Assembly: GCA_900318815.1 (NCBI GenBank)
Contig: ONMA01000016.1
Coordinates: forward strand, 1-59,805
Source of the DNA: an uncultured Prevotellaceae bacterium
GTDB lineage: Bacteria; Bacteroidota; Bacteroidia; Bacteroidales; Bacteroidaceae
Direction: 5' to 3'
Length of the DNA: 59,805 bases
How positions within the stretch are numbered: position 1 is the stretch's first letter; every line of letters starts with the position of its first letter. Below are positions 24,366 through 32,260 of this stretch, piece after piece. The notes under the pieces were generated by a model that saw only the letters and a list, made by a program, of their open reading frames with translations, was not told the DNA's origin and ran no database searches. The position numbers were made by a program, and so were the translations under genes.

Positions 24366-25099
24366 TTACTTGCCTTTATAGGTGCTTTCAATGAAGCGCA
24401 GTTCGGCTTCGAGCATCTCCAGTTTGTGCATGGGGAAGCCAGCTTCGCGGGCAATCTGCAGAGGGCGTGTGTAGAGATAGTGGATCTCCATGGAGCGGTG
24501 GAACTCGAAGTCGAACTTCATCGAGGGCGAGTAGGGCACCATGACATCGGTCATCTCTATCATCTTATCGGCAAACGACTCGTCTATATTTTTGACACCT
24601 GCGGCATTGAAGTCGGCAATGACTTGCTGGATGAGGGTCTCGTCCTTGCACGAGTAGTTGCCCAGGTTGATCTGCCCGTAGCACTGATGGTTGACGCGCC
24701 TGGGCTGGGTCTTGGACGAACAGATGAAGGCCAGACCGGCCGATAGCTGCACGCCGGGGAACATTTTCTGCACGTCTTCCTCCACGCCTATGCCGTTCTG
24801 AATAAGCACCACTAAGGTGTTGGCGTGCAGCAGCGGTGGCAGCAGCTGTTCCAGCTTACCGTTGTTCACCGATTTCAGGCATACTATCACCACGTCGCAC
24901 TGGGGCATGTCGGTGGTGTGCAGATACACTTGGGAGAGTCCAAGTGGAATGAACCCTCACAGGAGTCTACCTGAAAGCCGTTGGCCTTGACATACTCATA
25001 GTCGCTTCGAAGCAAGAAGTGGACGTCGTGTCCGTGCTGGGCAAGACGTCCACCATAATATCCGCCAATGGCTCCCGTACCAATTACTCCGTATCTCAT
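24366..25099 (-). pseudogene. Ketopantoate reductase-like gene with frameshift
   Basis: The two reading frames 25099-24887 and 24929-24366 are halves of one protein. The first has the Rossmann motif GVIGTGAIGGYYGGRLAQHGHDVHFL and runs to EGSFHLDSPK; the second continues YLHTTDMPQCDVVIVCLKSVNN and the rest of a PanE/ApbA-type ketopantoate reductase (about 240 residues in all). The join needs one extra base near 24929-24931 (CCCAAGTG for a presumed CCCAAGGTG). It is a broken gene, a sequencing error, or less likely a programmed shift. It lies in the lysS-gpsA cluster. Exact substrate of the intact enzyme is unknown. Confidence 0.85.
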
Positions 25100-25117
25100 T
25101 GCTTTGTGCGGATGGGG

Positions 25118-25759
25118 TTAGCCAATGTATTTCAGGATCAGGTCTACGGCTTCTTCCTCGGTCTTCCCGTCCATGTTGATGACCAGGTCGTAGTTGCGCG
25201 TGTCGTAGCGCGAGGTGCCTGTAAACTTGTTCACGTAGTTCTCGCGGCTCTTGTCCACCTCCTTGATGATTTTCTCAGCCTCCTCCTTGGTGATGGGCTT
25301 CTTGCCCATGATGCGCTTGATGCGCGACTCCATGGGAGCCTGGATGAGGATGCTCAGGTGGTTGGGGTGCTTGCGGAACACATAGAAGCCGCTACGGCCG
25401 GCAATGACGCACGACTCTGCCGAGGCAATCTCTTCCAGCAGTCGGCTCTCGGTCTTGAACATGGCCTCCGAGGTAATCAGCTCCGGCTGGCCGTCGTTGC
25501 CAATCTTGTAATACTGTGCCTTGGCCGTCTCGTCAAACAGCATCACCTTGCGCTTGAAGTCGGTCCACCAGTTGTCCTTTTGGCCTTTCAGGCGCTCAAT
25601 CTCTTCCACCGTGAGGTGGTATTCCTTTTCAAGAGCCTTTACCAGTGCCTTGTCGTAGAAGGGCACATCCAGTTTCTTAGCCAGTTTCTCACCTACGGTA
25701 CGACCGCCGGAACCCAGTTCACGGTTGATGGTAATCACAAATTGTTCGTCCTTTTTCAT
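25118..25759 (-). CDS. Cytidylate kinase-like family protein
   Basis: A 213-residue P-loop kinase resembling the cytidylate kinase-like family (PF13189). The N-terminus, FVITINRELGSGGRTVGEKLAKKLDVPFYDKALV, holds a Walker A-like glycine-rich loop followed by D for the kinase fold. Downstream, CVIAGRSGFYVFRKHPNHLSILIQAPMESRIKRIM supports the fold, and the LID region KPITKEEAEKIIKEVDKSRENYVNKFTG carries basic residues. The true nucleotide substrate is not established for this group. It lies 18 bases upstream of the broken reductase gene and 33 bases after gpsA. Confidence 0.8.
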   Translation of the reverse strand: MKKDEQFVITINRELGSGGRTVGEKLAKKLDVPFYDKALVKALEKEYHLTVEEIERLKGQKDNWWTDFKRKVMLFDETAKAQYYKIGNDGQPELITSEAMFKTESRLLEEIASAESCVIAGRSGFYVFRKHPNHLSILIQAPMESRIKRIMGKKPITKEEAEKIIKEVDKSRENYVNKFTGTSRYDTRNYDLVINMDGKTEEEAVDLILKYIG

Positions 25760-25792
25760 GTTAGTTGTTGTCTTTATAGTTAATGATATGAG

Positions 25793-26788
25793 TTATCTGA
25801 ATGAGTCAGTGAGCAGTTTGATTTCTACCTGCGGACTAATTCTTTCGTACAATATATTATATACAGCATCGAGGATGGGCATGTTCACGTGGTAGTGGCG
25901 GTTGATTTCCTTCATGCACTTAGTGCCGAAGTAGCCTTCGGCAATCATCTCCATCTCCATCTGTGCGGCCTTTACTGAATAGCCCTTGCCTATCATGGTT
26001 CCGAAGATGCGGTTGCGCGAGAAGTTCGAGTAGCCCGTGACGAGCAGGTCGCCCAGGTAGACCGAGTCACCGATGTTGCGCTCTATGGGGTGTACGGTCT
26101 GCACAAATCGCTCCATCTCCTGTACGGCATTCGACATGAGCACGGCTTGGAAGTTGTCGCCGAACTTCAGTCCGTTGCAGATGCCGGCGGCAATGGCGTA
26201 GACATTCTTCAGCACCGACGAAAACTCGATGCCGATGACGTCGGTCGAGGTCTTGGTCTTGATGTACTGGCTGGTCAGCACGTCGGCAAACGCTTGGGCC
26301 TTTTCGCGGTCGGCACAGCCCACGGTGAGGTAGCTCAGTCGTTCCAGTGCCACCTCCTCGGCATGCGACGGACCGCCCAGACAGGCCAGGTTGCTATACG
26401 GCACGTCGAACACTTCATGGAAGTACTCCGAGCACACCAGGTTGTCGTCGGGCACGATGCCTTTGATGGCTGTGACGATGAACTTGTCCTTGAGCCTCGT
26501 CTTCAGTTTGCGCAGATGGTTCTTCAGGTAGGGCGATGGAACCACGAAGACCAGCGTGTCGTAGAGGGCCACGATGTGGTTCATGTCGCTCTCGAAGTGA
26601 ATCTCGTCGAGGTTGAAGTGTACACTGGTCAGGTAGCTGGGGTTGTGGCCCAGTCGCCTGAAGTCCTCTATCTGGTCGTCGCGCCGCATATACCACCCTA
26701 TGTGATGGGTATGTCCCACCACTATCTTGGCTATGGCCGTTGCCCAGCTACCACCGCCGATAATTGCTATCTTGCCGCAGTTGTTCAT
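25793..26788 (-). CDS. gpsA: Glycerol-3-phosphate dehydrogenase [NAD(P)+]
   Basis: A 331-residue enzyme making sn-glycerol-3-phosphate from dihydroxyacetone phosphate for phospholipid synthesis. N-terminal IAIIGGGSWATAIAKIV is the GxGxxA NAD(P) loop; VFVVPSPYLKNHL, GPSHAEEVALE and the catalytic Lys in SVLKNVYAIAAGICNG are family hallmarks. GDLLVTGYSNFSRNRIFGTMIGKG is in the C-terminal domain. It follows lysS, a common arrangement in Bacteroidales, with a 62-base gap. Confidence 0.95.
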   Translation of the reverse strand: MNNCGKIAIIGGGSWATAIAKIVVGHTHHIGWYMRRDDQIEDFRRLGHNPSYLTSVHFNLDEIHFESDMNHIVALYDTLVFVVPSPYLKNHLRKLKTRLKDKFIVTAIKGIVPDDNLVCSEYFHEVFDVPYSNLACLGGPSHAEEVALERLSYLTVGCADREKAQAFADVLTSQYIKTKTSTDVIGIEFSSVLKNVYAIAAGICNGLKFGDNFQAVLMSNAVQEMERFVQTVHPIERNIGDSVYLGDLLVTGYSNFSRNRIFGTMIGKGYSVKAAQMEMEMIAEGYFGTKCMKEINRHYHVNMPILDAVYNILYERISPQVEIKLLTDSFR

Positions 26789-26850
26789 CTTCAGTGTTTT
26801 TTGCGTCGGGACTGCAGGACTTGATGACTATTGTCCTTTGGTCCTGTGGT

Positions 26851-28581
26851 CTATTGGTTTGACTTCTCAATCCAGCCTTGCACTTCGTCTACACTGGGTT
26901 TCTCGTATCCGAGCTTATATTTCTTGTTGATGTCGCCTATCTTCTGCTGCAGGCCCTGGGCTTTCTGGTCCTTGATGTCCTGAACGAGGTAGAAGCCGGC
27001 CTTGCGCAGCACGTAGACCCAGTCCTCGGGCACGCCGATGGCTGCCCACTCCTGCACAGAACTCTGCGGTGCCTTCTTCTCCGGCTTCATCTGCGGGAAG
27101 AAGAGCACTTCCTGGATATAGGTCTTACCCGTCATGAGCATGACCAGCCGGTCGATGCCTATGCCGATGCCGCTTGTCGGCGGCATGCCGTATTGCAAGG
27201 CGCGCAGGAAGTCCTGGTCAATGATCATGGCCTCGTCGTCGCCCTTCTGGGCCAGTCGCATCTGCTCCTTGAAGCGTTCCTCCTGGTCGATGGGGTCGTT
27301 CAGCTCCGAGTAAGCGTTGGCCAGCTCCTTGCCGTTCACCATCAGCTCGAAGCGCTCGGTCAGTCCGGGCTTGCTACGGTGCATCTTCGTCAGGGGCGAC
27401 ATCTCCACGGGATAGTCGGTGATGAACGTGGGCTGGATGAACGTGCCCTCGCAGAACTCGCCGAAAAGCTCGTCAATCAGCTTGCCCTTGCCCATCGTCT
27501 CGTCTACCTCCATGCCCTTCTCCTTGCAGAAGGCGCGAATCTCCTCCTCCGTCTTGCCGTCGCAGTCGAAGCCCGTCTTCTCCTTGATGGCATCGAGGAT
27601 GGGCAGGCGGCGGTAGGGAGCCTTGAAGCTGACGATGTTGCCGTCGATTTCGCGCTCGGGCTTCCCGTTCACGGCGATGCAGATGGTCTCTAAGAGCTTC
27701 TCGGTGAACGACATCATCCAGTTGTAGTCCTTGTACTGCACGTAAAGCTCCATGCAGGTGAACTCCGGGTTGTGGTTGCGGTCCATGCCCTCGTTGCGGA
27801 AGTTCTTGCCAATCTCATAGACACCCTCGAAGCCGCCCACGATGAGGCGCTTCAGATACAGCTCCGTGGCAATACGCATATACATGTCCTGGTCGAGTGC
27901 GTTGAAATGGGTGATGAACGGGCGTGCGCTTGCTCCGCCGGCAATCATCTGCAGCGTCGGGGTCTCCACCTCGGTATAACCAGCCTCGTCGAGTACCTTT
28001 CTCATCGTGCGGATGACGGTGGCGCGCTGCAGGAACGTCTCCTTTACGCCGTCGTTGACCACTAAGTCCACGTAGCGCTGGCGATAGCGCAGCTCGGGGT
28101 CGTCAAACTTGTCGTAGGCCACGCCGTCCTTGTATTTCACGATGGGCAGGGGCTTCAGCGACTTGCTCAGCAGTCGCAGCTCCTTGGCGTGTACCGAGAT
28201 TTCGCCCGTCTGCGTGCGGAACACGAAACCGCGAATGCCGATGAAGTCGCCGATGTCGAGCAGTTTCTTGAACACTACATTATATAGTTCCTTATTCTCT
28301 TCGGGGCAGATGTCGTCGCGGGTCACGTACACCTGTATGCGGCCTTTGGAGTCTTGCAGTTCTACAAAGCTGGCCTTGCCCATCACGCGGCAGCTCATCA
28401 TGCGGCCGGCGATGCACACCTCACGTGGCTCAGCGTCGTCGCTGAACGATTCGCGGATTTCCGTGCTAAAGGCGTTGGTGGGGAACTCTGCGGCGGGGTA
28501 GGGATCTATACCCAGACGACGCAGCTCGTCGAGCGACTGCCGACGAAGAATCTCTTGTTCACTCAGTTCAAGTACGTTCAT
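26851..28581 (-). CDS. lysS: Lysyl-tRNA synthetase, class II
   Basis: A 576-residue class II enzyme charging tRNA-Lys. N-terminal OB-fold anticodon domain (about 60-175; VCIAGRMMSCRVMGKASFVELQDSKGRIQVYV), class II core with motif 2 FRNEGMDRNHNPEFTCMELY and motif 3 GIGIGIDRLVMLMTG. A C-terminal extension of some 75 residues (after SSVQEWAAIGVPEDWVYVLRKAGFY) contains helical tract, as in other Bacteroidetes LysS. The start at 28581 is chosen as the longer frame is not conserved and reaches into the promoter. Confidence 0.96.
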   Translation of the reverse strand: MNVLELSEQEILRRQSLDELRRLGIDPYPAAEFPTNAFSTEIRESFSDDAEPREVCIAGRMMSCRVMGKASFVELQDSKGRIQVYVTRDDICPEENKELYNVVFKKLLDIGDFIGIRGFVFRTQTGEISVHAKELRLLSKSLKPLPIVKYKDGVAYDKFDDPELRYRQRYVDLVVNDGVKETFLQRATVIRTMRKVLDEAGYTEVETPTLQMIAGGASARPFITHFNALDQDMYMRIATELYLKRLIVGGFEGVYEIGKNFRNEGMDRNHNPEFTCMELYVQYKDYNWMMSFTEKLLETICIAVNGKPEREIDGNIVSFKAPYRRLPILDAIKEKTGFDCDGKTEEEIRAFCKEKGMEVDETMGKGKLIDELFGEFCEGTFIQPTFITDYPVEMSPLTKMHRSKPGLTERFELMVNGKELANAYSELNDPIDQEERFKEQMRLAQKGDDEAMIIDQDFLRALQYGMPPTSGIGIGIDRLVMLMTGKTYIQEVLFFPQMKPEKKAPQSSVQEWAAIGVPEDWVYVLRKAGFYLVQDIKDQKAQGLQQKIGDINKKYKLGYEKPSVDEVQGWIEKSNQ

Positions 28582-28962
28582 GTCTATACTAAAAAATATT
28601 CGAATGTTTGCTTTTGGCTGCAAAGTTACGCAAAAAACTTGTAACTAAAAAGTGTTTTTCGAAGATTCTTTGCAAGCTATTCGAACTTTGTTCGCTTTGC
28701 TTACAAAAAGATTTCCTGAACTGGGATTCCAAAAAATGCGGATTTAACTCTCAAGGCAGACTGTTTTGCATGAAAACACCGCATAATTATCCGCTGAAAA
28801 AGCGTGAGAATCGCACGGAAATCAGCAAGACGGGTTTTTGATGGAAATATGCGAGTTTTGGGACTTTTGTGTAAATAATTAATATTCAGTAACTTGCTTT
28901 TTTACGCCTGTGGAAGACGCTTTTTCCCTCCATTGTTCCATAGCCCTTACCCCCTGGCGAAA

Positions 28963-29143
28963 CATTCGTTACACCTGGTCTAAGCATCCATCACACCCTG
29001 ACGGAGCATTCATCACACCTTCATATCACATTCATTACAGTGTAATTACACACAAATGAAAGTGTGAAGTCTCAAGCATGAAGGTGTCATCTCGCATGCG
29101 TCAAGGTGTAACGGGCTCTCAGTTTGGGTGTAACGAAGCATCC
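28963..29143. repeat. Inverted array with exact 22-bp period (GTGTAACG units)
   Basis: Left arm: CATTCGTTACACC-type units start at 28963, 28985, 29007 and 29029, exactly 22 bases apart. Right arm: GTGT cores at 29062, 29084, 29106 and 29128, again exactly 22 apart, and of opposite orientation. The arms together form an imperfect palindrome of about 180 bases. The same unit and period occur at 54257-54340. It is not a CRISPR: units vary and there are no spacers of constant length between identical repeats. Confidence 0.85.
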
Positions 29144-29308
29144 GTCGCCATTCTGGGGGCAGCCAGTAGGAGCCGAAGAGTGCAGAATGATGAGTGAAGA
29201 GCGAGGATTTTCTTCTCTCTCCGCTCTATTTTTCAAAAATCATTTGTCCTAAAAAACGAAAACGAAACTACATAAACATGCAGGAACAAGAGCTCCTGGA
29301 TAAGATAA

Positions 29309-29372
29309 TCCGCTTCGCGGGCTAAGGAAAAACAAAAGAAAACAAGAGAAAACAGAACAAAACCAGATTTCT
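29309..29372. repeat. Half copy of the CGCTTCGCG family (copy 5) upstream of RAYT
   Basis: CCGCTTCGCGG hairpin plus the same A/C-rich tract as at 15113-15180 (near-identical over about 65 bases), without complementary arm. It ends 63 bases before the RAYT-like start codon, in the orientation hairpin first, gene second. Confidence 0.85.
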
Positions 29373-29434
29373 TTAGAAAATATTGAAAGAAAAGTAGTAA
29401 TTTTGCGGCAGTATAAAGAAAGTATGAAACCAGT

Positions 29435-30547
29435 ATGACAGAAGAACAATGGCAATGGCAGGAGCCGGGTACGGCATGGAGGGGTGTTGGCATTTATCAT
29501 ATTACGCTGACTGTGCCGTCGCGCCAACCGTTGTTGGGCACATTGGTGATACCTCAGAACGACCCTTCGCAGGCGAGAGTGGAGCGTACGGCATTGGGCA
29601 ATGCAGTCGTTGATGAGCTCTATGTGATGTGCAGGCACTATCCTGACATTCGGATTTTGCAGTTCTGCCTGATGCCCGACCATCTGCATGCCGTCATTCG
29701 GGTGACAAGGGGCATGGACACAAGCATACGCAGCGTGATTCGCGGATACTGGCAAGGGGTGAAGAAACTGGGGCGGGCATACACTCTGGCGGTTTCTCCC
29801 GAATTAAATTCGGGAACAACGGACAAAGGAGGAACGACGGACCAAGGAAAGCCAACGGCGGGCCAAGGAGCAACGGCGGCGGGTCAAGGAGCGACGGCGG
29901 CTGGCCAAGGAGGGGCTGCTGCCGAAGGAAGGACGGCAGACGGCAGCTGGGCCTTTCCTATCTTCACGGAGCGGCCATTTATTCGCCCTTTGTCACGTCG
30001 CGGTCAGCTGCAAACGATGATGCACTATGTGCGAATGAACCCTCAGCGGTTAGCTACGAAGCGCCTGATGCCGGGCTTCTTCAGGGTGCAAAAGGACATC
30101 AAGATTGCTGACCTCAGCTTTGACGGCGTAGGCAATGTGGCCCTGCTGCATGCCGAGCACTATGATGTGGTGCACGTGCGCAGCGTCTGGGTGAAGGCAG
30201 CAGAGCAGGGTGACAGCCAAACTCTTCGGGACTATATGAACAGCTGCGTGCTCAAAGCTCGTAAGGGGGTGGTGATGGTGTCGCCATTCATCTCGCAGCA
30301 GGAAAAGCAGGTGATGCAGGTGTTGATCAACGAGCAGCACCCCTTCATCCTGCTTGCCGACAATGGTTTTCGTGATTATTACAAACCCTCCGATGCCCTC
30401 TTTGATGCCTGTGCTGCTGGTCGGGTGCTGATCCTAAGTCCTTGGCCATACGACGCTGGTAAGCGTCATATTAGTCGCGCCGACTGCGTGAACCTGAACA
30501 ACATGGCCGAAGAATTTTGCAAAGTAATGATTGCAGATGGGCTATGA
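29435..30547 (+). CDS. RAYT-like Y1 (HUH) transposase with DprA/SLOG-like C-terminal half
   Basis: A 370-residue protein. Residues about 18-210 form a Y1_Tnp/RAYT domain: YHITLTV strand, the HUH-type motif CLMPDHLHAVIRV (His83, His85), GYWQGVKKLGR, and the probable catalytic Tyr in MMHYVRMNPQRLATKR (Tyr198). Between them is a tandem low-complexity insert (residues 127-165, TAGQGATAAGQG). The C-terminal half (about 265-370) reads ARKGVVMVSPFISQQEKQVMQVLINEQ, FILLADNGFRDYYKPSDALFDACAAGRVLILSPW and SRADCVNLNNMAEEF, the pattern of a Rossmann DprA/SLOG domain; that assignment is inference. A half repeat of the CGCTTCGCG family lies just upstream. Such enzymes move or process REP hairpins in Proteobacteria. 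Confidence 0.8.
   Translation: MTEEQWQWQEPGTAWRGVGIYHITLTVPSRQPLLGTLVIPQNDPSQARVERTALGNAVVDELYVMCRHYPDIRILQFCLMPDHLHAVIRVTRGMDTSIRSVIRGYWQGVKKLGRAYTLAVSPELNSGTTDKGGTTDQGKPTAGQGATAAGQGATAAGQGGAAAEGRTADGSWAFPIFTERPFIRPLSRRGQLQTMMHYVRMNPQRLATKRLMPGFFRVQKDIKIADLSFDGVGNVALLHAEHYDVVHVRSVWVKAAEQGDSQTLRDYMNSCVLKARKGVVMVSPFISQQEKQVMQVLINEQHPFILLADNGFRDYYKPSDALFDACAAGRVLILSPWPYDAGKRHISRADCVNLNNMAEEFCKVMIADGL
29818..29945 (+). repeat. Tandem repeat of about 18-21 bases within the transposase gene
   Basis: About five imperfect units of the form ACGGCGGGCCAAGGAGC encode the Gly/Ala/Thr-rich linker between the HUH and Tyr segments. Confidence 0.7.
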
Positions 30548-30613
30548 AACAGGCATGAACAAAGTTTTGTGAAAAAAAGACGGAAGATGTTCGTGTACTT
30601 CATTCTTTTTTTG

Positions 30614-30621
30614 TACTTTTG
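30614..30621 (+). promoter_or_regulatory. -7 box for the MBL-fold gene
   Basis: TACTTTTG, 37 bases before the ATG at 30658. A TTCG at 30590-30593 is a weak -33. Confidence 0.45.
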
Positions 30622-30657
30622 CCGCGAAAATCAATAACCTAATAATAAAGGAACTAA

Positions 30658-31383
30658 ATGAAATCGTTGTTAGTTAGTCTTGGACTGGTTGTTGCTATGA
30701 TAGCTTCGGCCGCCCAGAAGAGCGACACCTTCAAGACGCCCTCTGGCAAGGACGTGACAATTACGCACATCAAGCATGCTACTATGCAGATTGATTTCGA
30801 CGGAAAGGTGATCTATGTGGATCCGGTGGCAAAACTGAAACCGGAGACGAGTTTCCTGGCCTATCCCAAGGCCGACTATCTCCTGCTGACCCATGAGCAT
30901 CTTGACCATTTCGATGTGCTGGCCGTGGGGCAGTTGAGCCAGACGGAGACGGCTATCTATGCCAACAACTTCTGCTACAGGCAGTTGCAGAAAGGTGTCT
31001 GCATGCATAATGGCGACAGCGTGAGGATGGGGCCGAACATCATGCTCTGGGCTGTGCCTGCCTACAACACCACGCCCGGACGCGAGCAGTTCCATCCCAA
31101 GGGACGCGACAATGGCTATGTGCTCAGTCTCGACGGACTGCGTATCTATATTGCGGGCGACACCGAGGACATTCCCGAGATGGAGCAGCTCAAGGACATC
31201 GACATAGCCTTCCTGCCCTGCAACCAGCCTTACACGATGACTGTGGACCAGCTGGTGCGTGCCGCCAAGATTATCAAGCCCAAGGTTCTTTTCCCCTATC
31301 ACTACAGCGACACTCCCATCAACCAGGTGCTGATGAAACTGGTTGGCAGCGGTATCGACGTGCGCATCCGCGACTATAAGTAA
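30658..31383 (+). CDS. Secreted metallo-beta-lactamase-fold hydrolase (UlaG-like)
   Basis: A 241-residue protein with signal peptide (LLVSLGLVVAMIASAAQ) and a metallo-beta-lactamase fold. TITHIKHATMQIDFDGKVIYVDPV opens the fold, the metal motif is LLTHEHLDHFD (HxHxDH), later metal ligands are in IAGDTEDIPEM and FPYHY. This is the pattern of UlaG/YtnP-type hydrolases. Substrate unknown; secretion argues for an extracytoplasmic target. It is followed 30 bases later by a lipoprotein gene and murB. Confidence 0.85.
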   Translation: MKSLLVSLGLVVAMIASAAQKSDTFKTPSGKDVTITHIKHATMQIDFDGKVIYVDPVAKLKPETSFLAYPKADYLLLTHEHLDHFDVLAVGQLSQTETAIYANNFCYRQLQKGVCMHNGDSVRMGPNIMLWAVPAYNTTPGREQFHPKGRDNGYVLSLDGLRIYIAGDTEDIPEMEQLKDIDIAFLPCNQPYTMTVDQLVRAAKIIKPKVLFPYHYSDTPINQVLMKLVGSGIDVRIRDYK

Positions 31384-31413
31384 TAGATCATTGACCTTAG
31401 TTTCAGCAAAGCA

Positions 31414-32259
31414 ATGAAGAAGTGGCTTGCAGCCTTTGTCTGGATGGTGCTGTTCGCGTCAGGATGTTCCGACCGCAAGGCCGGGAGGCATGTCTTTAGT
31501 GTCGAGCCAGATTCGGTGGAGGTAGCTGATACGGCCATCGCCGACGAGAACGGGGGAGGCGAACTCATAGACGAGGAGCCAATGCCGGTGGCTGCCGATG
31601 AACTGTTTGACGATTTCGTGTTCAACTTCGCTGCCAACCGCAAGTTGCAGTTTGAGCGCATCGTTTTCCCGCTGCTGGTCAACTCGGGCGAGAAGAAAGA
31701 ATACATTGAGCGTTCGAAGTGGAAGATGGAGAATTTCTTCATGAAGCAGGACTACTACACGCTGATTTTTGACAGTCCAGAGCAGATGGAGCTGCTGAAC
31801 GACACGGCCCTGAACGAGGCGGTTGTGGAGAAGATATTCTTAGACGACCATTTCGTCAGGCAATATCACTTTAACAGGAAGAACGGGCGGTGGATGCTGG
31901 TTGAAATTCGCAACCAGACCATGCCCCGCAACCCCAATGCCCAGTTCCTTACTTTCTATGAGCGGTTTGTTGGCGACTCGGTGTTTCAACGCGAGAGCCT
32001 GAACAGCCAGATTCAGTTTGTCGGCCCTGACCCCGAGGACGATTTTGCCCTCATGGAAGGGGTCATCACTCCCGATTTCTGGGATGCTTTCCGTCCCGAC
32101 CTGCCCAAGGGGATGCTGTACAACATCGTGTACGGCCAGCAGAACCCGGCAGCCGTGGAGAAGATATTCGTGATTCGGGGCATTGCCAACGGACTTGAAA
32201 TGGAGCTGACGTTCCGCCTGCATCACGGACATTGGAAACTGATGAAGATGACTACCTGA
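31414..32259 (+). CDS. DUF4348-like lipoprotein
   Basis: A 281-residue lipoprotein (AAFVWMVLFASGCSD, Cys about residue 18). A Glu/Asp-rich linker follows, then a conserved domain beginning DELFDDFVFNFAANRKLQFERIVFPL and two related halves (QYHFNRKNGRWMLVEI and MELTFRLHHGHWKLMKM) that look like tandem repeats of one fold. It resembles DUF4348 of Bacteroidetes; function unknown. Its stop is one base before the murB start, so they are probably co-translated. Confidence 0.7.
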   Translation: MKKWLAAFVWMVLFASGCSDRKAGRHVFSVEPDSVEVADTAIADENGGGELIDEEPMPVAADELFDDFVFNFAANRKLQFERIVFPLLVNSGEKKEYIERSKWKMENFFMKQDYYTLIFDSPEQMELLNDTALNEAVVEKIFLDDHFVRQYHFNRKNGRWMLVEIRNQTMPRNPNAQFLTFYERFVGDSVFQRESLNSQIQFVGPDPEDDFALMEGVITPDFWDAFRPDLPKGMLYNIVYGQQNPAAVEKIFVIRGIANGLEMELTFRLHHGHWKLMKMTT

Positions 32260-32260
32260 G

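Larger units (their letters stand above)
28582..29434. other. 850-base gene-free region with promoter, repeat array and half repeat
   Basis: The lysS -7 box (TAACTTTG, reverse complement at 28621-28628) is at one end. Then follow an AT-rich stretch to about 28920 without visible feature, the 22-bp-periodic inverted array (28963-29143), a short GAAGAGTG-type repeat near 29176-29204, a half copy of the CGCTTCGCG family (29309-29372) and the -7 box TAATTTTG (29398-29405) of the transposase gene. A small reading frame at 28608-28841 is not credible. Confidence 0.7.

Noticed and set aside
28608-28841. A 77-codon plus-strand frame after lysS
   Set aside because: No ribosome binding site, no recognisable domain, atypical composition and overlap with the lysS promoter.
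28963-29143. CRISPR-like array
   Set aside because: Units are spaced at 22 bp without separate spacers, differ in sequence, and the two arms are inverted, which CRISPR arrays are not.
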